NCBI RefSeq assembly: GCF_000275845.1
Contig: NW_006766895.1
Coordinates: 316,710-380,709, forward strand
DNA: 64,000 nt
Direction of reading: 5' to 3'
Origin: Dichomitus squalens LYAD-421 SS1
Taxonomy: Eukaryota > Basidiomycota > Agaricomycetes > Polyporales > Polyporaceae
This document shows positions 58,330 through 64,000 of this stretch, piece by piece. How positions within the stretch are numbered: position 1 is the stretch's first letter; every line of letters starts with the position of its first letter. Position numbers and translations under genes: made by a program. The notes beneath the pieces were generated by a model. That model searched no databases. It saw nothing but the letters and a program-made list of their open reading frames with translations, and was not told the origin of the DNA.

Positions 58330-58570
58330 TTCTATCGCAGAGAGTGATCACCATACCAGACTGCGGGAGATAAACATTGCGAAGACACGGTATCATCACG
58401 GGCTCACAGCTGCTCATCGTTGAGATTCGCCGTCAAGCGCGACCCATTCTGTCTATGGGGTATTTGTGGATAAATGGGAAGCAACAACTCCTGACCGGGA
58501 CGTGGGAGAAGCTCGGATGGGGTTGCATGCAATGAAGAGAGGCGGAGTAGCGGCTTTCTTCACGAACTGA
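58330..58570 (-). pseudogene. relic copy 1 of the 60.5-61.2 kb protein family
   Basis: Reading along the plus strand, segments such as TGCGGGAGATAAACATTGCGA and TATTTGTGGATAAATGGGAAG line up in order with the complement of the intact gene at 60529-61245 (the parts coding for the RVFAKSVSRNL and YGFPFTYKYA regions). The pieces between are lost and the frame is broken, so no product is expected. Confidence 0.55.
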
Positions 58571-58916
58571 ACCTTGTAAAGATACTATCCCATGAGGTAT
58601 TGACCCGGTGTCACGGGTCTATGGCTGGCACTGAACGAGCGTAGAAAGAATGGCATGCTGCAGACACTGACGTGGTCGGATTTCCATACGTGATGGAAGG
58701 CATTCCTGAAGACAGATCTGCATGAAATTGGCACGGCACAAAGAACAAGACGCGGATACTAATCACTGTACATACAAAGCAGGCCGATATTGTGTACACT
58801 GGGGAGCTATTCAAAGAGACGTTGTGGGACATTGTGTGTCGTTCGTAGGGCGCGCTAACAAATGACATCGATGACCATGTCAGTCACTGGAGGTTGAAGA
58901 GCCCCTGAGGAAGAGG

Positions 58917-59646
58917 TCAGCCTTTCAGCTCGGCAGCGAAACTGAGACGTACAATATTATTGTCCCAGTCGAACCACCATTTTGCCTTGAGTGATTTACG
59001 CCCTTCGACTTCGGCCAAAGCATCCGTCACAATCTTGATGACTTTCTCGTCGTCAGGGCAATATGCGTATCGTTCGTCGAAGTTGTAGTTCGTCCACAGA
59101 GAGATAATACCGTCCCACTCCAGGCTGAATGGGCGACCGTTGCTAAGGGTAAAGCGACATTTCTGACTGAGGTCCTTAACCATCAGAAAGGGAGACATAG
59201 AAGATGCGAAGTCCCGGATATCCTTGTCGGCTGCTAACCACGCATCATCGAGATCAGCCATGTCAAGCACCGTCCGACCACCAACCGCATCTCTGTCTTC
59301 ATCTGCAATAGCCATGGTTAGGTGATTATGGCGAACGTAATCTAGTGCGTATTGATCGGTGTATGGGAAGCCATAGTGGTAGAGTGGGGGTTTACGGTCA
59401 GGACCGGGGAGGAGCTTCCTCGGAAGGACATCCCGAGGAGGCCGGTTTGCCATGAGCCTCTTCCATCTCTGTATCGAGAAGCCAGTCAGTCGAACAGAAC
59501 GAACAGGCAGGAATGTGACTTACGGCTTCTTGAGCCTTCTCTGCAGCCTCCGTATACCTATCGCCACGTTGGCGGTCCCACTCGTACAGATACTGGCCGT
59601 TCTCCCAAAAAGCAGGATCTTTCACGTCCGTAACTGTGTTGGGCAT
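58917..59646 (-). CDS. unrecognised basidiomycete protein, tandem family member 1
   Basis: Two exons, 59646-59524 and 59468-58917, give 224 residues from MPNTVTDVKDPAFWENGQYL. The second exon opens RWKRLMANRPPRDVLPRKLL and ends FDWDNNIVRLSFAAELKG. There is no signal peptide, membrane segment or catalytic motif I know. Notable conserved blocks are WENGQYLYEWDRQR, PLYHYGFPYTDQYALDYVR, TVLDMADLDDAW, SLEWDGIISLWTNYNFDERY and KAKWWFDWDN. It is acidic and aromatic-rich, probably a soluble folded domain. Member 2 at 60529-61245 has the same exon structure. Two degraded copies lie beside them. Function unknown. Confidence 0.8.
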
Positions 59647-59869
59647 GGGAGTGAGAAGAGATAAGTGGCGCGGAGGGATGAGCGCACGACAGTATAGCCG
59701 TGGTGGTCCAGGTCACGTTTGGCCGAAGGCCTAAGGTCCCATAGGGCGCCAAATATCCGATAGATCTCCGATGCGCCCTACGGGATCGTAGTTTCACTAA
59801 CTACAGAGAGTGATTACTATGGCCCGGTCCATAGTGAGAGGGCGACTTTTGCCAAGCGGGAACCCGCAT
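59647..59869. other. spacer in the tandem array
   Basis: Upstream region of family member 1. No gene. Confidence 0.4.
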
Positions 59870-60135
59870 CTTTGATTGAGGTCCTTCACTGTCAGACTGG
59901 GGGGACAAACATTGCGAAGACACGGATATCCTCATGGGCCCACCACGCATCGTCAAGATCCGCCGTCGAGCTTCAAGCTCAAGCACGACCCCTTCTGGTA
60001 CAGCAATGGTTGGTGGTGACGGCGGGCGTGAATATCATGGTACGTATTTGCGGGTAAACAGGAAGCCATAATGGTAGAGCGGCAGCGCCTGGAATGAGTG
60101 GCCATTCACAACAAAGGCCCATGTGTAGCGGGGCG
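59870..60135 (-). pseudogene. relic copy 2 of the tandem family
   Basis: ATTGCGAAGACACGGATATCC, CACGCATCGTCAAGATCCGC and a piece for the YHYGFP region remain in order. They match both intact members but are interrupted by deletions. It is close to relic copy 1, and both share the sequence that follows (GCGGCTTTCTTCA), so the relic was duplicated with its neighbour. Confidence 0.6.
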
Positions 60136-60528
60136 GCTTTCTTCATAGCTTCTAAGAAGTAAACATCGTAGGAGGGATCCTACAGCATGAGGTGTCCCGT
60201 TATCACGGATCTATGGCTGGAGCGAGCTCAAACAGGTGGAAAAGAGGGATGCCGCTCGGAGACCATGCCGCCAACACTGTCCTGGTCGGATCTTCATAGA
60301 CGATTGGAGGCATTTGTGAATAGGACTGTCGTATAATCTGCGCACAATTGGCATGGCACAAAGAATAAGACGCGAATACTAATCACTGTACATACAAAGC
60401 AGGCCGAGCTATTGTGTACACTGGGGAGCTATTCAAAGAGACGATAGTGTGTGGTTCATGAGGGGCACTAACAGATGACATCGATGGCGATGTCAGTTGA
60501 CGGAGGTGAAGAGGCCCTGAGGAAAATG
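60136..60528. other. spacer repeated in the array
   Basis: Resembles 58560-58880, for example CACAAAGAAYAAGACGCGRATACTAATCACTGTACATAC near 58738 and 60358. This places the repeat unit at about 1.6 kb. Confidence 0.6.
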
Positions 60529-61245
60529 TCAGTGACCTTTCAGCTCGGCAGCGATACTGAGACGTACAACATCATTGTCCCAGTCGAACCACCATTGTGC
60601 CTTGAGTGAGTTGTGCCATTCAGTCTCGTTCATCGCACCCTTCAGAATGTCGACGACTTTCTTGTGATCATAGCACCACACGAACCGTTCTTCGACGTCG
60701 TAGTTCGTCCACAGAGAGACAATACCATCCCAATCCATACTGAAAGGACGACCGGTATCGAGTGTGTACCCACACCTTCGACTGAGGTCCCTCACCATCA
60801 AATTGCGGGAGACGGACTTTGCGAAGACCCGGATATCCTCATCGGCTGCTAACCGCGCATCGTCGAGCTCCGCCATATCAAGCACCGCTTGACCGCCAAA
60901 AGTCTCCCTGTCTTCTTCTGCGAGAGGAATGGTCAGGTGGTGACGACGGGCGTATTCTATAGCGTATTTGTAGGTAAACGGGAAGCCGTAGTGGTAGAGT
61001 GGCAGCTTCTGGCCAGGACGCGGGAGAAGCTTGTTCGGGAGTGCATCTCGAGGAGGTCGGTTTGCCATGAGCCGTTTCCACTTCTACATTACGGATTTAA
61101 TCAGTCCGAGGAATGGACAGACGAAGATAGGACTTACAGCTTCTTGAGCCTTCTTCGCAGCTTCCGAGTACCTATCGTTGTGTTCACGGTCCCATTCGTT
61201 GAGATACTGGCCGTTCTCCCAAAGAGCAGGATTTTGCGAGACCAT
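60529..61245 (-). CDS. unrecognised basidiomycete protein, tandem family member 2
   Basis: Exons 61245-61138 and 61083-60529 give 220 residues. The ATG at 61245 is preferred because it opens MVSQNPALWENGQYLNEWDR, matching member 1. An in-frame ATG exists at 61344. Conserved blocks are as in member 1: KWKRLMANRPPRDALPNKLL, LYHYGFPFTYKYAIEYARRH, AVLDMAELDDARLAADED, SMDWDGIVSLWTNYDVEERF and WWFDWDNDVVRLSIAAELKG. Both copies keep an open frame through many substitutions, which suggests that they are under selection. No known domain recognised. Confidence 0.8.
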
Positions 61246-61823
61246 GGCAGTAAAAGATATCAAAGCGGGAGTAAGAAGACGAGTGGCGTGAGGGGAAGAA
61301 CGCTCGACAGTATAGCTGTGGTGGTCGTAGTTGAACATGTGCATCCGCGCGTAGCGATGATGAAGGACCTAGGAGGCGCCCAACTTCCGATCTCCGACTA
61401 TCGGCCAACCCCGAGACGTCTCAAGCAGTACTCCTAGTCCCAAACCTCTGATACTAGCTGCCGATCACTTAGCTGCAACCTCAACACGATTGAAAAGTAT
61501 TCAAATAAGAACTCTCTATGAGAGAGAGTAAACTCAAATCCTGAAGGATTCAGGAGGGTCCAGTGTTACCACCACCTTACTAAGGCCAAGCCATACTAGG
61601 ACTCAGGACGATGCAGCTAGTATGGGAAACAATGAGTTGTCTTTTGTTGAGTCCCGTTGTTTGTACTGTCAGTACCGGCGATGAAACTTAAAGTCCCGAT
61701 TCCCGATATGTACACATGCAACGTTGCGCTTACGCGCCTAATCACACTGTAAACTGGGCCAACCACCCACATCCAACGCCGCTCAGTCCTCCTGTCCATT
61801 GTCTGCTATCCGCGCTCCAAAAT
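61246..61823. other. divergent spacer
   Basis: Upstream regions of family member 2 (-) and the next gene (+). No other feature recognised. Confidence 0.45.
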
Positions 61824-63245
61824 ATGCCCACAAAGCCTGTTACAAAAAGCTCAAGAGTTGCGAAAGCTAAGAGTCCTGAAAAGAAAGCCCCAGACCCTCA
61901 GGTTTGCTTTCGATTTCCACAGGTGCTTGTATTTTGTGCTAACCACGACTCATAGTTTGGTCCGAGTCTCATCTACACTCAAGACGACTTGGAGAATGAC
62001 ATGTCAAATGAATATACGGAGGCTTGGCTATGCCGTAGCTCAGAGCACAAACTCTACTCACTGTTCAACCTCATTCTCTCGCTCCACTCGCTCAACCTTC
62101 GTCACCGAAACGACTATCGGGTTTCCTTGATTTCTTGCCCGCAAACCCTGTTCGGCGCCATACCGCCTATCGGTGTATCGGAAGAAGAAGACTCCAATTT
62201 GTTGCAACAGGCAGAGGAGAAAGCGAAGGCGAAGTCGGACAACGGTTCGGAACAGGAGGAGCAGTCGATGGGAGACCTTCCTCCGGAGAGATGCCCCGAC
62301 TTTGCCCGCTTTGTCATATTCAGTGACAAGGAAGAACTTCTGAGTCGCTCCGGACTATCTGCAACTCGCGAAATTGTCGATTTCTACGAGCTTAAGGCCC
62401 TCAATTGCCCGCAGAAGTGGTGGACGGAGGAAGCGAGGATCGCCGCAGAGGCCATCATGATGGCGACCATTACCCAGGTGTACGAGACGGCTATGGCTGC
62501 ATTTGCGTATAACCCGGATTGGAAGCAGTTGTTTGGTGTCATCGTTGTCGGTGCTTACTTCACGCAGGTAGTCTGGAAGAAGCGACCGTCGGACGATGTA
62601 TTGAGGCCGATCTTCGACACAGAAGTCCCCGAAACTGTGAAGAAGGGGGTCTCCTATCGAGAACTCATTGGGAAGCTGTTGAATCAAATTCCCCAATATG
62701 AGGAACGGGTGCTGCCTGAGATCCTCTATTGGAATGCACCCGTCTTCAACTACCATCGGGTTGAAGACAGCTGCGATGATCCACGGGTTTCCCTCACACT
62801 CCAGTTCCTCTGGGCTATGGGATCTCCCATCAAGACCAACTTCTCGCAGCTCGTACCTCGCTCGGGCTTGTTTGAGATGCCGGCCAAGAAGCCTTCAATA
62901 TCTTGGGGAACGAGGGTGAGGAACAACGTACACTAGTATTCTTCTGGGCTCACAGCGCTAAACCATTTACAGAGTCAAGCAGAGGACGCCTTCAACAACA
63001 TCCTGAAGATCATCCCTATTTGCAGTTTGAAGGAAAAGGCACGGTCGCTCGGTCACCGCTTCGATGGAGATCCGGAGCCGGCCTCCCCGACGAGTACCCC
63101 GCCCAACTCCGTGGCTGACGAGAGGTACAAGGCCTCGTTTAGGAACACCAACAACTTGCCTCCGCGACATATCAGAACTCGTCTGTGGCAGGCGCAGTTG
63201 ATTGAAGCGGACAGTGACAATGTCGAGGACGCCAGTGCTGCCTAA
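61824..63245 (+). CDS. unrecognised protein with duplicated last exon
   Basis: Exons 61824-61901, 61956-62915 and 62973-63245 close in phase to 436 residues. The N-terminus is basic (MPTKPVTKSSRVAKAKSPEK). The middle is a mostly helical region: YTEAWLCRSSEHKLYSLFNL, RCPDFARFVIFSDKEELL, YELKALNCPQKWWTEEARIA and FGVIVVGAYFTQVVWKKRP. A Glu/Lys/Ser-rich linker sits near residue 120. The last exon opens SQAEDAFNNILKII and has KEKARSLGHRFDGDPEPASP. I know no family with these motifs. It looks like an Agaricomycete-specific protein. A second version of the last exon follows at 63367. Confidence 0.8.
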
Positions 63246-63366
63246 TGCAAGGGATGGAGGAGATAATTACTTCTAGCACTGGCATTTCAATGTGCCATTC
63301 CATACTTGTGCCCTAAAGATTGTACTAATATCGCGTTATGCAACGTATGACTCAACTCATCCATAG
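63246..63366. other. spacer before the duplicated exon
   Basis: Ends in a splice acceptor, CATCCATAG, at 63366. Confidence 0.5.
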
Positions 63367-63726
63367 TCTGGTGCGGAGGACCTGCTCGACGAGGTATTGA
63401 GAATAAACCCTCGCAATAACTTGAAGGAGAAGGCACGATCTCGCGGACATCGGTTTGACGGGGATCCGGAGCCGGGTAGCCCTACGAGTACCCCGCTATC
63501 ACGCGTCACGGCTGAGGAGAGGTACAAGCCCTCCATGAAGAACCGCACTAAGTTTCCGCCGCCATATATGAAGCTCCGTCGGCCGAAAGCAAAGCACTTC
63601 GCAGCCGACGACGGTGATAATGAGGGCTGTCTAATGCAGAGTGATTGGGGCGGACCTACTCAATGGCGTCCACTGTTAACATATATGCTGTATTTGTACT
63701 CCGTGAGCGAGCATGAAGAATTGTGA
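63367..63726 (+). other. duplicated terminal exon (alternative exon or relic)
   Basis: An acceptor-led open frame in phase 0 reads SGAEDLLDEVLRINPRNN, then LKEKARSRGHRFDGDPEPGS and PTSTPLSRVTAEERYK. These are clear counterparts of the last exon at 62973-63245. The donor of exon 2 (62915) is in the right phase to splice to either. The end differs: a one-base shift next to the original stop (GCTGCCTAATGC against GGCTGTCTAATGC) lets this version read on about 30 codons to a TGA at 63724-63726. Confidence 0.65.
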
Positions 63727-64000
63727 CGATATTGTACTAGGTAACGAACGGCCTCATATGTCCGAAGCGTGGAACGATGCATGTGTAATATGCCACAACT
63801 TGAAGTCAGAAATATCAGAGCGTTCTGCCAGGACGATGCTCTCAGAGCAAATGGAAGCTACACATCACAAGGGAACGACATGGAATGTTGCATGGTACAG
63901 CCATCTCAGTGCACTCAAGCTCACTGGTACCCGCCTTCCTCGCTTGTCTCTTCATACTGCTCCCACATCGCCGCCGACGCTTGCACGTTCTCAGGCATCG
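63727..64000. other. right edge, nothing recognised
   Basis: No exon recognised before the window ends. Confidence 0.4.

Overview
The window looks like a gene-rich stretch of a filamentous basidiomycete, probably an Agaricomycete. Nearly every recognisable gene is cut by many 45-65 nt GT-AG introns, and the gene content is typical of that group: a class I hydrophobin, a DUF6534 membrane protein, an F-box/propeller-type protein, a GH128 glucanase, an NRPS-like reductase and S10 carboxypeptidases. No rRNA, CRISPR array, phage or bacterial-type operon was seen. I rebuilt exon structures by hand from splice sites, reading phase and family motifs. Where every phase closes I give exon limits.

Layout. 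0.3-1.05 kb: a TA-flanked MITE-like element. 2.2-8.3 kb: a C2H2 zinc-finger gene (+) converging on an O-methyltransferase gene (-) with a very long disordered, polyQ-containing tail. 9-16.8 kb: a gene-poor stretch with a frameshifted C2H2 paralogue and a decayed-looking F-box gene. 17-25.2 kb: an intact NRPS-like A-T-R reductase, a coding relic and an S10 carboxypeptidase. 25.7-28.3 kb: secreted GH128 and hydrophobin genes. 30.6-33.7 kb: two genes for serine palmitoyltransferase small-subunit-like proteins. 35.2-36.4 kb: the intact C2H2 paralogue. 38.6-42.6 kb: two divergent ER-associated degradation genes, UBXD8/Ubx2-like and Cue1-like. 43.8-48.2 kb: a small secreted protein and a Bem46/ABHD13-type hydrolase. 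48.8-50.2 kb: a relic of a second NRPS-like reductase. 52.5-58 kb: the DUF6534 protein and a second S10 carboxypeptidase. 58.3-63.7 kb: a tandem family of unrecognised proteins (two intact, two relic) and a larger unknown gene with a duplicated last exon.

Themes. (1) Secretory and wall biology: two carboxypeptidases, GH128, hydrophobin and a small secreted protein. (2) ER biology: the SPT small subunits, the divergent UBX/Cue1 pair and the hydrolase. (3) Specialised-metabolism-type enzymes: one live and one dead NRPS-like reductase and an unusual methyltransferase. Local duplication followed by decay recurs throughout. No single dramatic novel system stands out. The best leads are the divergent ERAD pair, the doubled NRPS-like/carboxypeptidase association, the paired SPT small subunits, the C2H2 pair with a conversion-like tract, and the duplicated terminal exon.
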